A stretch of 64,000 bases of DNA, from the NCBI GenBank assembly GCA_017501245.1, contig JAFVXI010000013.1, positions 209,889 through 273,888 of the forward strand, read 5' to 3'. Source of the DNA: Clostridia bacterium. Its GTDB lineage: Bacteria > Bacillota > Clostridia > Oscillospirales > CAG-272. The number at the start of each line of letters is the position of its first letter. The first letter of the stretch is position 1. Below are positions 1 through 8,385 of this stretch, in pieces. Under the pieces are notes generated by a model. That model did not search any database. It was given only the letters and a program-made list of their open reading frames with translations, and was not told where the DNA came from. The position numbers were made by a program, and so were the translations under genes.

Positions 1-681
1 GCCGACTGTAACGAAAGAGAAGCCAGACTCACCGAGGTATATCTCGTAGAGGGAGACTCCGCAGGAGGCTCTGCCAAGAACTGCCGAGACAGCCGCTTCC
101 AGGCTATCCTTCCTCTCAGGGGAAAGGTTCTTAACGTGGAGAAGGCAAGGCTTGATAAGGTCTATTCAAATACCTCTCTGATCCCGATCATCCAGGCTCT
201 TGGCTGCGGTATCGGCGAGGACTTCAATATCGAGAAGCTCAGATACGGTAAGATAATCATTATGGCGGATGCCGACGTTGACGGCTCGCACATCAGAGTT
301 CTTCTTCTTACCTTCTTCTTCCGTCATATGCGCGGACTCATCGAGAACGGAAATATCTATCTCGCACAGCCTCCGCTCTATAAGGTACATAAGGGAAAGC
401 AGCTCAGATACGCCTTCTCCGAGGAGGAAAAGGATAAGTACGTTGAGGAGCTTGGCACCAAGGGCGTTGAATCCGAGAGATATAAGGGTCTTGGAGAGAT
501 GGACCCCGAGCAGCTCTGGGAAACGACTATGAATCCCGAGACCAGAACGCTTCTTAAGGTCACGGTCGAGGACGCTATCGCCTGCGACGAGATATTCTCG
601 GTGCTTATGGGTGATATGGTCGAGCCCAGACGTGAGTTCATCGAGAAGAACGCTAAGTTCGTTGAGAATCTTGATATATAA
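1..681 (+). CDS. gyrB: DNA gyrase subunit B, C-terminal part (partial, 5' end outside window)
   Basis: The last 226 residues of GyrB, the ATPase/TOPRIM subunit of type II topoisomerase that forms A2B2 with GyrA and introduces negative supercoils. The frame is open from base 1. It carries the TOPRIM signature EGDSAGG (fragment residues 17-23), the PLRGK turn, and the metal-binding DADVDGSH (acidic residues 90, 92 and 94), then the conserved tail with [16 protein letters not shown] and [11 protein letters not shown]. In most GyrB proteins AK is followed by QGRDR; here it reads NCRDS, a mild deviation. The stop is 37 bases before gyrA, so the two are very probably co-transcribed, as usual in Firmicutes. 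Family assignment is certain; ParE is less likely because gyrA follows directly. Confidence 0.97.
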   Translation, partial: ADCNEREARLTEVYLVEGDSAGGSAKNCRDSRFQAILPLRGKVLNVEKARLDKVYSNTSLIPIIQALGCGIGEDFNIEKLRYGKIIIMADADVDGSHIRVLLLTFFFRHMRGLIENGNIYLAQPPLYKVHKGKQLRYAFSEEEKDKYVEELGTKGVESERYKGLGEMDPEQLWETTMNPETRTLLKVTVEDAIACDEIFSVLMGDMVEPRREFIEKNAKFVENLDI

Positions 682-718
682 GTGAAGCTAAAGTTTAAGA
701 AAGGCTTTATAGAATTTA

Positions 719-3277
719 ATGGAACATAATTACAACAGTACGGATATAGAATTTCCGAATCAGCGAATAGAAGCGAGGGATATGGAGCGCGAGGTGCGCA
801 CCTCCTTTATCGAATATTCGATGAGCGTAATAACCTCCCGTGCGCTTCCCGACGTCAGAGACGGTATGAAGCCCGGACAGAGGCGTATCCTCTACGCTAT
901 GTATGAGGATAATCTGACACACGACAAGCCCTTCCGTAAGTCGGCAACGACGGTCGGTAACGTTCTCGGTAGATACCATCCTCACGGTGACAGCGCCGTT
1001 TACGAGGCGATGGTAAGAATGGCGCAGGACTTCTCCCTCCGTTATCCCCTTGTAGAGGGACACGGAAACTTCGGTAACGTCGACGGCGACGGTGCTGCGG
1101 CATACCGTTATACCGAGGCGAGGATGTCCCGTATCGCAAACTATATGATGAGCGATATCGAAAAGAACGTCGTCCCCATGACTCGTAACTTCGATAACAC
1201 GAGAGACGAGCCCACCGTCCTCCCCTCCCGCTTCCCCAACATTCTCGTTAACGGTGCGGTAGGTATTGCGGTCGGTATGGCGACTAACATCCCTCCACAC
1301 AACCTCGGAGAGATCATTGACGGAACTATTTACAGAATGGAGAACCCCGAATGCTCGGTTGACGAGCTTATGGAGTTCATAAAGGGACCCGACTTCCCCA
1401 CTGCGGCGATCATCTACGGCTCAAGAGGAATCAGAGAGGCGTACGAGACCGGAAGAGGAAAGGTCTATGTAAGAGCGAGAGCGACCATAGAGGACGACCA
1501 CAGAAGGATCATCTTTACCGAGATCCCCTATATGGTAAACAAGTCCATGCTCATAGAGTCTATGGCAAATCTCGTTAAGGATAAAAAGATCGAGGGCATC
1601 ACAGCCCTCAGAGACGAGTCCGGCAGAGGCGGTATGAGGATCGTCGTTGAGTATAAGAAGGATGCAAACGCAGAGGTCATACTCAATCAGCTCTATAAGT
1701 TCTCGCAGCTTCAGAGCACCTGCTCGATCAACATGCTCGTTATCGACGGAGGAGAGCCCAAGACTCTTCCCCTCTCGGACATTCTCGACAGATATATCTC
1801 CTTCCAAAAGAGCGTTATCGTAAACAGAACGCAGTTCGACCTCGATAAGGCACTCAGAGAGATACATATACTTGAGGGATATAAGACCGCTATCGACAAT
1901 ATCGACGAGGTCATTAAGATCATCAAGACCAGCGAGTCTATCCCCAACGCTAAGGAAAAGCTCATAGAGAGATTTGCTCTCTCCGACGCACAGGCTCAGG
2001 CCATCGTCGAGATGACGCTCGGAAAGCTCTCCGGCCTCGAGAGAAAGAAGGTTGAGGACAGGATAGCAAAGCTCACCGAGCAGATCATCGAATACCGTGC
2101 TATACTTGCCGACGAGGCAAGGATCATCGAGATCATCAAGAACGAGATGACCGAGATCAAGAATAAGTTTGGCGACGGAAGGCGCTCCGAGCTCGTTGAG
2201 GCGACAGAGGAGATCGACCTCGAGGACCTCATTGAAAGACACACCTGCGTTATCACCGTCAGCCACACCGGCTATATCAAGCGCCAGAAGGCGTCTACCT
2301 ACACCGCTCAGCACAGAGGCGGCAAGGGCATCATCGGTATGACGACAAAGGAGGATGACTTCGTCGAGGACGTTATCGTCGCTAACAGCCATTCTCACCT
2401 TATGTTCTTCACCAATAAGGGACGCGTATATTCCAAGAAGGCGTACAGGATCCCCGAGTCCTCGAGGACGGCTAAGGGAACCAACCTCGTCAACATCATC
2501 GAGCTTCAGGAGGGCGAGTTCGTTACCGCTATCATCCCGATCACCGAGTTCGTTGAGGGCGAGTTCCTCACTATGGTAACGAAGAACGGCGTAGCTAAGA
2601 GAACGCTTCTCTCCGAGTTTGAATACCAGAGAAAGGGCGGAAAGATAGCTATCAACCTCGATGAGGACGACGAGCTGATCTTCGTGCGCCACACCAAGGG
2701 AGACGAGAGCCTTATTATCGCTACGAGAAACGGTATGGCTGTCAGATTTGACGAGAATAACGTCAGAGCAATGGGCAGAGCGGCAAGAGGCGTTAAGGGA
2801 ATTACCCTCGCAGATGACGATTACGTCGTTGGCGTTGCTCTCGTCGACGACGAGAAGTATCTGCTTACGATGACCGAAAAGGGCGTAGGTAAGAGAACCT
2901 CCTTCGAGGACTTCCGCCAGATGAAGCACAGGGGCGGCAAGGGCGTTTCCTGCCAGAATATCACCGAAAAGACGGGCAAGCTCGCTGCGGTCATCACCGT
3001 CAGTGAGGACGACGATATAATGCTCATCACAAACGAGGGAACCATCATCAGAACCAACGTTTCGAGCATTAACGTATATTCGAGAACTGCGACAGGCGTT
3101 ATTGTAATGCGCCTTGCGGACGGCTCGTACATCAACAACATCGCAAGACTTGAGCGCACCGAGGAGATCGAGCGCGAGAGCCAGAGCGTCGACGAGGAGA
3201 TAGCTCAGATGCCCAAGCCCGAGGCGGCGGCAGAGGAGATATCCGCACTCGATGGCGACGAGGGTGATGCAGAATGA
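719..3277 (+). CDS. gyrA: DNA gyrase subunit A
   Basis: The 852-residue breakage-and-reunion subunit of gyrase. The catalytic tyrosine is Y131 in RYTEARM. The quinolone-resistance-determining region reads [10 protein letters not shown], with Ser92 and Glu96 at the Escherichia coli Ser83 and Asp87 positions, the usual wild-type pair in Firmicutes. The C-terminal beta-pinwheel carries a GyrA box variant QHRGGKG (531-537), which separates it from ParC. The last 35 residues are very acidic, as in many GyrA tails that tune wrapping. The start is ATG at 719, downstream of an A/G-rich stretch with only a weak Shine-Dalgarno, so coupling to gyrB is likely. The stop overlaps the next start (ATGA). Confidence 0.98.
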   Translation: MEHNYNSTDIEFPNQRIEARDMEREVRTSFIEYSMSVITSRALPDVRDGMKPGQRRILYAMYEDNLTHDKPFRKSATTVGNVLGRYHPHGDSAVYEAMVRMAQDFSLRYPLVEGHGNFGNVDGDGAAAYRYTEARMSRIANYMMSDIEKNVVPMTRNFDNTRDEPTVLPSRFPNILVNGAVGIAVGMATNIPPHNLGEIIDGTIYRMENPECSVDELMEFIKGPDFPTAAIIYGSRGIREAYETGRGKVYVRARATIEDDHRRIIFTEIPYMVNKSMLIESMANLVKDKKIEGITALRDESGRGGMRIVVEYKKDANAEVILNQLYKFSQLQSTCSINMLVIDGGEPKTLPLSDILDRYISFQKSVIVNRTQFDLDKALREIHILEGYKTAIDNIDEVIKIIKTSESIPNAKEKLIERFALSDAQAQAIVEMTLGKLSGLERKKVEDRIAKLTEQIIEYRAILADEARIIEIIKNEMTEIKNKFGDGRRSELVEATEEIDLEDLIERHTCVITVSHTGYIKRQKASTYTAQHRGGKGIIGMTTKEDDFVEDVIVANSHSHLMFFTNKGRVYSKKAYRIPESSRTAKGTNLVNIIELQEGEFVTAIIPITEFVEGEFLTMVTKNGVAKRTLLSEFEYQRKGGKIAINLDEDDELIFVRHTKGDESLIIATRNGMAVRFDENNVRAMGRAARGVKGITLADDDYVVGVALVDDEKYLLTMTEKGVGKRTSFEDFRQMKHRGGKGVSCQNITEKTGKLAAVITVSEDDDIMLITNEGTIIRTNVSSINVYSRTATGVIVMRLADGSYINNIARLERTEEIERESQSVDEEIAQMPKPEAAAEEISALDGDEGDAE

Positions 3278-3930
3278 AAGTAAGAGTTCTTTCGGCTCTT
3301 CTTCTTATAGCTATTATCGCACTTATCCCCCTTTCGGTATGCTCCTGCAACCGCTCGTATAATAAAGAAACGGTTATAAATGCGGCGAAGGAGCTGTTGC
3401 CGAAGGCGGCGGTGCTGAACAGCATCTACTACGGAAACGGAATATCCTATATCAGCTCGGGCTTCAGCGACGGAAACTACCGCGAGGCAGACCCCGTTCA
3501 TCTTGAGCTTCTTGGCATAAAGACGGTCAGCGACATAAGGTCGAGGACACTTGAGGTCTTTTCGACTCAGTATGCGGAAAATCTCTTCGAGGGCTATCTT
3601 GAGTCCTACGAGGCAGAGGGCACCGTCTGGAATTATGCAAGATACGTTCAGTCAGGCGACGAGCTGACGGGCTCTATCCTGCTCGTAAACAAGGATCACG
3701 AGTCCATCTTTGACGACAGGCTCACCTATCACCTCGACACCGTTACCGACGTTGAGTCAAAGGGCGACCTCGTCAAGATGAGCGTAGAGATCACCGTAGA
3801 GGATGAGGAAGGAAATACACAGCACAGAGCGATAAGCTTCTATATGTACGAGGAGCGCATCGGCTGGAGAATATCCTCACCGTGTATATCAAATTACAAT
3901 AAGTATCTCGATAACGAATTACTGAAATAA
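3274..3930 (+). CDS. putative lipoprotein translationally coupled to gyrA
   Basis: A 218-residue protein of unknown function. Residues 1-25 form a type II signal peptide: basic MKVR, a hydrophobic run, then a lipobox-like VCSC with Cys25 as the likely lipidation site. The remainder is soluble, mixed alpha/beta, with a C-terminal stretch rich in beta-type residues ([15 protein letters not shown]) that resembles small NTF2-like or DUF4829-type extracellular domains; this is only an impression. Its ATG overlaps the gyrA stop by four bases, so it must be translated from the gyrase message. There is no obvious functional link to supercoiling. No terminator was seen between it and the next gene 36 bases on. 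Confidence 0.8.
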   Translation: MKVRVLSALLLIAIIALIPLSVCSCNRSYNKETVINAAKELLPKAAVLNSIYYGNGISYISSGFSDGNYREADPVHLELLGIKTVSDIRSRTLEVFSTQYAENLFEGYLESYEAEGTVWNYARYVQSGDELTGSILLVNKDHESIFDDRLTYHLDTVTDVESKGDLVKMSVEITVEDEEGNTQHRAISFYMYEERIGWRISSPCISNYNKYLDNELLK

Positions 3931-3966
3931 AAATAAAAAAACTTAAGGTTAAAAGGAGAATGAATC

Positions 3967-4518
3967 ATGACCTTCAGAGAAAAACTCGTAAGACTCAGAA
4001 AAATCAAGGGCGTAACTCAGGATGAGCTTGCAGCTGTTGTCGGCGTTTCCAGACAGGCAGTTTACAAGTGGGAGTCCGGTCAGTCCTATCCCGAAGCAAT
4101 GAAGCTCGTGGATATCAAGAATCTTCTCGGCATCTCGATCGACGATCTTCTTGACGATGAGTATGAGGTAGTTATGCCTCCCAAGAAGAAGAGAAAGAGA
4201 CTCTCCAAGGAGGAGAAGGAAAGACTCGCAGCTGAGGCAGCAGCAAACGCTACCGAGGAGTCTGCAGTTGGGGCTCCCGTAGTTGAGGAGGCTCCCGTGG
4301 TTGAAGAGGTTAAGGCTGAGCCCGCTCCCGTAGTTGAAGAGCCCAAGGTAGAGGCTCCTAAGGCTGAGCCCAAGGCTAAGGCTCCCAAGGCTAAGGCAGC
4401 TAAGGAAGAGGCAGCCAAGGAAGAGCCCAAGGCGGCTGAGGAGGCTCCCAAGGAGGAGAAGAAGCTCACCGACCTTCGTAAGACCAGCTTCTTCGCAAAG
4501 CTCTTCGGCAACAAGTAA
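3967..4518 (+). CDS. XRE-family DNA-binding protein with long Lys/Ala/Pro/Glu-rich tail
   Basis: A 183-residue protein. Residues 1-62 are a typical Cro/C1-type helix-turn-helix (FREKLVRLRKIKGVTQDELAAVVGVSRQAVYKWESG). Residues 70-80 are a basic patch (PPKKKRKRL), and 85-160 is a low-complexity region made almost only of A, E, K, P and V in repeats such as APVVEE and PKAEPKAKAPKA. It ends in a short amphipathic segment (LTDLRKTSFFAKLFGNK). Such tails are seen on histone-H1-like and nucleoid-associated bacterial proteins, so it may act more as an architectural or scaffold protein than as a simple repressor (inference). A good Shine-Dalgarno (AAAAGGAGA) precedes the ATG. A hairpin terminator follows. 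Confidence 0.85.
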   Translation: MTFREKLVRLRKIKGVTQDELAAVVGVSRQAVYKWESGQSYPEAMKLVDIKNLLGISIDDLLDDEYEVVMPPKKKRKRLSKEEKERLAAEAAANATEESAVGAPVVEEAPVVEEVKAEPAPVVEEPKVEAPKAEPKAKAPKAKAAKEEAAKEEPKAAEEAPKEEKKLTDLRKTSFFAKLFGNK

Positions 4519-4571
4519 TACCCCTAAGAATTGGCTTAAAAGCCGATAAAAGTAAACACTGTTTTACAAAA

Positions 4572-4610
4572 ACCCCGCCGAAATGGCGAAAAGTAGGCGG
4601 GGTATCCGTT
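4572..4610 (+). terminator. hairpin terminator after the XRE gene
   Basis: Eight-base stem ACCCCGCC (4572-4579) with GGCGGGGT (4596-4603), followed by a weak T-containing tail. It lies 54 bases after the XRE stop. Confidence 0.6.
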
Positions 4611-4732
4611 TCTATTGCAAAAAATCAGTTTGCGAGAATAAAATACCCGATATACGACTATAATTCTCTTACCTATAATGATGAAGGGATGGACCGAGGA
4701 ATAAAAGTGTATTTTCCCGGCGGTGACGGACG

Positions 4733-5014
4733 TTGGTAAGAGGATGTCAGAGAAAAGTTATTTTTTTAAAGAATACCGAGAGTAAAATATTCAGCGAGGC
4801 TTATTTTATCGTAGATGATAAGGCGCCGCCCGTTAGCGAGACGGATATGGTCAAGGAGGCTAACAGGATAATAGAGGAGAATCTTGCTCGCACTAGGGAT
4901 AAGGGGTCTGCCCGAAGCCCCATACGGCGCACTCTTTTGGCGATACTTAAGAGCATACCCGCGTTTTTTGTCGGCGGGGGCGTAGCTACGGTCATTTGCC
5001 TCATTTTTTTGTAA
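4733..5014 (+). CDS. small C-terminally anchored membrane protein (possible frameshifted start)
   Basis: About 93 residues from a TTG start, or fewer. The body starts at FLKNTESKIFSEAYFIVDDK and ends in one hydrophobic helix (IPAFFVGGGVATVICLIFL), so it is probably tail-anchored. It resembles small conserved Clostridia proteins with a SEAYFIV-type stretch; no function is known to me. The start is unclear. An ATG at 4744 in another frame reads MSEKSYFF and then stops; if the run of seven T at 4761-4767 were six, that ATG would join the main frame as MSEKSYFLKNTESK, a more natural N-terminus. The gene may therefore be frameshifted, mis-sequenced or slippage-dependent. It stands alone between the XRE gene and rnjA. 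Confidence 0.6.
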   Translation: MVRGCQRKVIFLKNTESKIFSEAYFIVDDKAPPVSETDMVKEANRIIEENLARTRDKGSARSPIRRTLLAILKSIPAFFVGGGVATVICLIFL

Positions 5015-5083
5015 GAAGAGATTTCAGTATATAATTTTTAAACTTGAAAGGCAGGGTGCTTTTCGCACCTATAATTAATAAAT

Positions 5084-6799
5084 ATGAAAGAAAATAATAA
5101 AAGAGGAGGAAGGCCTAAGAGGACGCCCTCAGGCAGAGGAAAGCAACCCCTCAGAGTAATGTGTCTTGGCGGCTTGCAGGAGATCGGCAAGAATATGACC
5201 GTTCTTGAATACGGCGACGATATAATTATTATCGACTGCGGTATGGGCTTTCCCGATGAGGAGATGCCGGGCGTTGACCTCGTTATACCCGATATTTCCT
5301 ACCTCGTAGCAAATGCACATAAGATCAGAGGAATACTTATTACACACGGACACGAGGATCATATCGGAGCTGTTCCCTACGTGCTCCAGGAGATAAACGT
5401 TCCGATCTACGGAACGAGGCTTTCACTCGGAATAATAGAAGGAAAGCTCGATGAAAACCCCGCTCCGAACGAGCCCGAGCTCTACACCGTTGAGGCGGGC
5501 GACGTTATTTCACTCGGCGTATTCAAGGCCGAGTTTATCCACGTTAACCATTCTATTGCGGATGCCTGCGCCATAGCGATCAGAACACCCGTAGGAATAG
5601 TATATCATTCCGGCGACTTCAAAATCGACGTTTCGCCTCTTGACGGCAACATTATGGACCTCACGAGGATCGGCGAGCTTGGCAAGGAGGGCGTCACCCT
5701 CTTGCTTTGCGAGTCCACGAATGCCGAGCGCCCGGGCTTTACCGCATCCGAGAGGACCGTCGGCTCCTCTCTTGAGCGTATTTTTGCTCAGTATGAGGAT
5801 AAGAGGCTGATAATAGCCACCTTCTCCTCTAACATCCACAGAGTTCAGCAGATCATAAACACCTCCGCACGCCACGGCAGAAAGGTTGCCGTTCTCGGCA
5901 GGAGCATGATAAACGTGCTTGGCGCCGCAGCGGAGCTTGGATATATGGATCTTCCCGACGGAGTACTTATCGACGTAAACGATATAAAGAGATATAAGCC
6001 CGGCAGCGTTACCCTCATCACTACGGGCAGTCAGGGCGAGCCTATGTCTGCTTTATACAGGATCGCCTTCTCCGAGCACGATAGGGTGAAGCTACAGGCA
6101 AACGACGTCGTCGTGCTGTCCTCCTCTGCTATTCCCGGCAACGAAAAGCTCGTCGGAAGGATAATCAACGCTCTCGTCAGAGCGGGCGTCAAGGTCGTTA
6201 ACGATTCGGTTGATGCCGTTCACGTTTCGGGTCACGCCTGCCAGGAGGAGATCAAGCTGCTTATGGCTCTCCTTAAGCCCAAATACGTTATGCCTATTCA
6301 CGGCGAGTACAGACATCTCTATGCAAACAAGGAAATTGCCGAGTTTATGGGCATCGGGAGCGAGAATATCTTTATCGCCGAGCTCGGCCGTGTCCTGGAG
6401 GTTGATAAGAAGGGTGCGGCGTTTAACGGCGAGGTGCCCGCAGGGCGTGTGCTTGTCGACGGTGCTGGAGTCGGTGATATAGGCTCGGTAGTGCTGAGAG
6501 ACAGAAAGCATCTTGCTGAGGACGGCCTGGTCGTCGTAGTTGCATCGGTGGATTCCGAGGGCGGATACGTGATTTCCGGCCCGGATATCGTGAGCCGCGG
6601 ATTCGTTTACGTTAAGGAGTCTGAGGACCTTATGAGAGAGGTCAAGGCTATCGCCACGCAGACGATAGAGAGACTGCTCCAGAAGAAGGTCAGCGACTGG
6701 ACGCAGATGAGAAACGTGATAAGAGACGATCTTGCAAGATTTATCTTCAGGGAGACCAAGCGTAAGCCGATGATCCTCCCCGTTATTATGGACGTATGA
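5084..6799 (+). CDS. rnjA: ribonuclease J
   Basis: A 571-residue metallo-beta-lactamase/beta-CASP ribonuclease, with 5'-to-3' exo- and endonuclease activity, central to Firmicute mRNA decay and rRNA processing. The zinc motif HGHEDH spans residues 88-93, the beta-CASP part contains TTGSQGEPMSAL, and the metal-ligand region GHACQEEIKLL and MPIHGEYRHL follow. The N-terminal 20 residues are basic and disordered. Start choice: the ATG at 5084 has no Shine-Dalgarno upstream, but a TATAAT lies only nine bases before it, so a near-leaderless message is possible; a GAGGAGG lies just inside the frame. The stop overlaps the next gene (ATGA). RNase Y is encoded at 18.7 kb, so both main decay nucleases are in this window. 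Confidence 0.95.
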   Translation: MKENNKRGGRPKRTPSGRGKQPLRVMCLGGLQEIGKNMTVLEYGDDIIIIDCGMGFPDEEMPGVDLVIPDISYLVANAHKIRGILITHGHEDHIGAVPYVLQEINVPIYGTRLSLGIIEGKLDENPAPNEPELYTVEAGDVISLGVFKAEFIHVNHSIADACAIAIRTPVGIVYHSGDFKIDVSPLDGNIMDLTRIGELGKEGVTLLLCESTNAERPGFTASERTVGSSLERIFAQYEDKRLIIATFSSNIHRVQQIINTSARHGRKVAVLGRSMINVLGAAAELGYMDLPDGVLIDVNDIKRYKPGSVTLITTGSQGEPMSALYRIAFSEHDRVKLQANDVVVLSSSAIPGNEKLVGRIINALVRAGVKVVNDSVDAVHVSGHACQEEIKLLMALLKPKYVMPIHGEYRHLYANKEIAEFMGIGSENIFIAELGRVLEVDKKGAAFNGEVPAGRVLVDGAGVGDIGSVVLRDRKHLAEDGLVVVVASVDSEGGYVISGPDIVSRGFVYVKESEDLMREVKAIATQTIERLLQKKVSDWTQMRNVIRDDLARFIFRETKRKPMILPVIMDV

Positions 6800-7482
6800 T
6801 AAAGCTTATCGTTTGTGAAACGTCGGGTCTTAGTCTCTCCCGTGCGGCCGAGCTGATAACCTCTTTGCCCGAGCTATACTCTATGGCGACGGCAGGATGT
6901 GACGATGCAGTCAGGGATAATCTCTCTTCGTATATAGCACTGAAGCTCTCCTATGAGAGGCTCGGTCTTGGAGAGCTGCCAGAGGTTTATCGAAGCTCCG
7001 AGGGCAGACCCGTCCTCGATCTTAAGGAAAAAAAGATGTCTGTCAGCATCTCTCACAGAAGAGGTGTCTCGCTTATCGGGATATCCGACGAGGGTGCGAT
7101 CGGCGTCGATGTTGAGATCTATGATGGGAAAAAAGATATGCTTTCTTTGATCAAGAGGTTTGCGCCGAGGATGCTTGAGGCAGGCTCGGATAAGGGCAAG
7201 ATCGAGCTTTATTTTTCCCGGTTATCACGTGATGGAAGCCTCGATTCGTTTATAAAAGTAGACGAAATAGAAAATAAAAGTTTACAAATAGAGTATTTAT
7301 CACCTAAAGATGACCCTTATTGTGCTTGGGTCGGACTTGAGAGCGTGCTGAAGCTTGAGGGCGGTGGATTTGATGACCTCGACAGGCTTGACGAGCTTTT
7401 GGACGTCTCGACCGTCTGCTCTTTGACCCTCAGCCTTGATGAAAGACGGATCGCCGTCGGTGCGGCGTATAAAGATCAATAA
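6796..7482 (+). CDS. 4'-phosphopantetheinyl transferase, Sfp-like
   Basis: A 228-residue protein of the Sfp/AcpT superfamily, which moves 4'-phosphopantetheine from CoA to a serine of carrier proteins. The first motif is SISHRRG (84-90) with GVDVE (Asp105, Glu107, the magnesium ligands); the second is WVGLESVLK (178-186) with Glu182 and Lys186. The usual WxxKE lysine is replaced by Leu181. No carrier protein, PKS or NRPS gene is in the window, so the substrate is unknown; it may serve fatty-acid ACP or act in trans. Its ATG overlaps the rnjA stop, so it is translated from the same message. A terminator follows directly. Family assignment is likely, activity less sure. Confidence 0.78.
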   Translation: MIKLIVCETSGLSLSRAAELITSLPELYSMATAGCDDAVRDNLSSYIALKLSYERLGLGELPEVYRSSEGRPVLDLKEKKMSVSISHRRGVSLIGISDEGAIGVDVEIYDGKKDMLSLIKRFAPRMLEAGSDKGKIELYFSRLSRDGSLDSFIKVDEIENKSLQIEYLSPKDDPYCAWVGLESVLKLEGGGFDDLDRLDELLDVSTVCSLTLSLDERRIAVGAAYKDQ

Positions 7483-7488
7483 CAAAAA

Positions 7489-7528
7489 GCTCTCCCGTTT
7501 GGCGCCTTGTGCCGGGGAGAGCCTTTTA
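7489..7528 (+). terminator. terminator of the rnjA-PPTase operon
   Basis: Stem GCTCTCCC (7489-7496) with GGGAGAGC (7515-7522), followed by CTTTTAATTTT. Confidence 0.85.
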
Positions 7529-7563
7529 ATTTTAAACAATGCTTTAACTTTTACTCCATAAGG

Positions 7564-7592
7564 TTGAAAATGGACTTGGATTATTGTAGAAT
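7564..7592 (+). promoter_or_regulatory. sigma-A promoter of the 7624 membrane-protein gene
   Basis: TTGAAA (7564-7569), 17-base spacer, TAGAAT (7587-7592). AGGAG follows at 7613-7617, seven bases before the ATG. Confidence 0.75.
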
Positions 7593-7623
7593 GTATGTGT
7601 AATATACGTTATGAGGAGTTTTT

Positions 7624-8190
7624 ATGTTTGAGAAGATATTCTACGAGTTCTTCCTTTTAAACCTCAATGAGTTTCCGAATATAAATATTGATTTTGAGAT
7701 AAACGTTCTTCTGTTCTTTATTGCGGTCGCTATCTGCATCTGTTCGGTTATCGTAACGCTTTATCGCTCCGCACTTCAAAGGCTCATCAAGCAGCTCAAA
7801 AGGCTTGGCGCCTCGGATGAGGAGAGTGCGAGGACGCTCGGAGAGATGGGGCTAACGAAGTCGCTGTTTGTCAAGATGGCGCTCTCCCGCGAGGGCAGGC
7901 TCACGAGGATCGTAGGAAGGGTCGGTGAGACCATTTATACATACGAGGAGATGCTCGAGCTTACCTCACGCAAGGGAGGCTACAGACACGAAAAGGTAGA
8001 CTTTGACACCGCTCGCTTCTACATCAGAGCCGACAGGGCTGACGACGCCAAGAACATTATCGAAAATTACGGAACTTCGATGCTTCGCACCGGGCTCTAC
8101 TGCGTTATGGTTATCGCTATTTACGTTTGCCTGGCACTTATTATGCCTGAGATCCTTTCGCTTCTCGACGGTATGCTCGGCAGCTTCTGA
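7624..8190 (+). CDS. conserved two-helix membrane protein of unknown function
   Basis: A 188-residue protein with a hydrophobic helix near residues 26-48 and another near 155-180. Between them is a charged cytoplasmic-type region (LKRLGASDEESARTLGEMGL, then a basic stretch and EKVDFDTARFYI). The good ribosome binding site and its own promoter support a real gene. I do not recognise the family. It lies tail-to-tail with parB across a shared terminator, so it is not in the par operon. The 150 bases after the stop form a long imperfect hairpin before the terminator. Confidence 0.8.
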   Translation: MFEKIFYEFFLLNLNEFPNINIDFEINVLLFFIAVAICICSVIVTLYRSALQRLIKQLKRLGASDEESARTLGEMGLTKSLFVKMALSREGRLTRIVGRVGETIYTYEEMLELTSRKGGYRHEKVDFDTARFYIRADRADDAKNIIENYGTSMLRTGLYCVMVIAIYVCLALIMPEILSLLDGMLGSF

Positions 8191-8340
8191 TCTACGATAT
8201 AGGGAAAGGGTGTCTGACCTTGAGGCTTTTCTTATCCAGGCCTTCCCGGCTTTATACTTGCCTGCCGAAGGCTTGGATGAGTGGGTGACAGATCCTCCTT
8301 ACGCCTTTTGAATAATAAAAATAAGCGCTTTTTCCGCTGA

Positions 8341-8383
8341 AAAAGAGAACGGCTGGCCCGAGGGCTCAGCCGTTCTCTTTTAA
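8341..8383. terminator. bidirectional terminator between the 7624 gene and parB
   Basis: Stem GAGAACGGCTG (8345-8355) with CAGCCGTTCTC (8367-8377), flanked by AAAA on the left and TTTT on the right, so it can stop transcripts from both sides. Confidence 0.88.
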
Positions 8384-8385
8384 TT

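Noticed and set aside
839..1010. Quinolone-resistance mutation in gyrA
   Set aside because: Ser92 and Glu96 are the normal Firmicute residues.
1421..2929. Long minus-strand open frame opposite gyrA (about 500 codons)
   Set aside because: It is the antisense shadow of gyrA; Leu/Asp-rich low-information protein without ribosome binding site. The same applies to long antisense frames at 19060-20343, 45879-47090 and 50465-51655.
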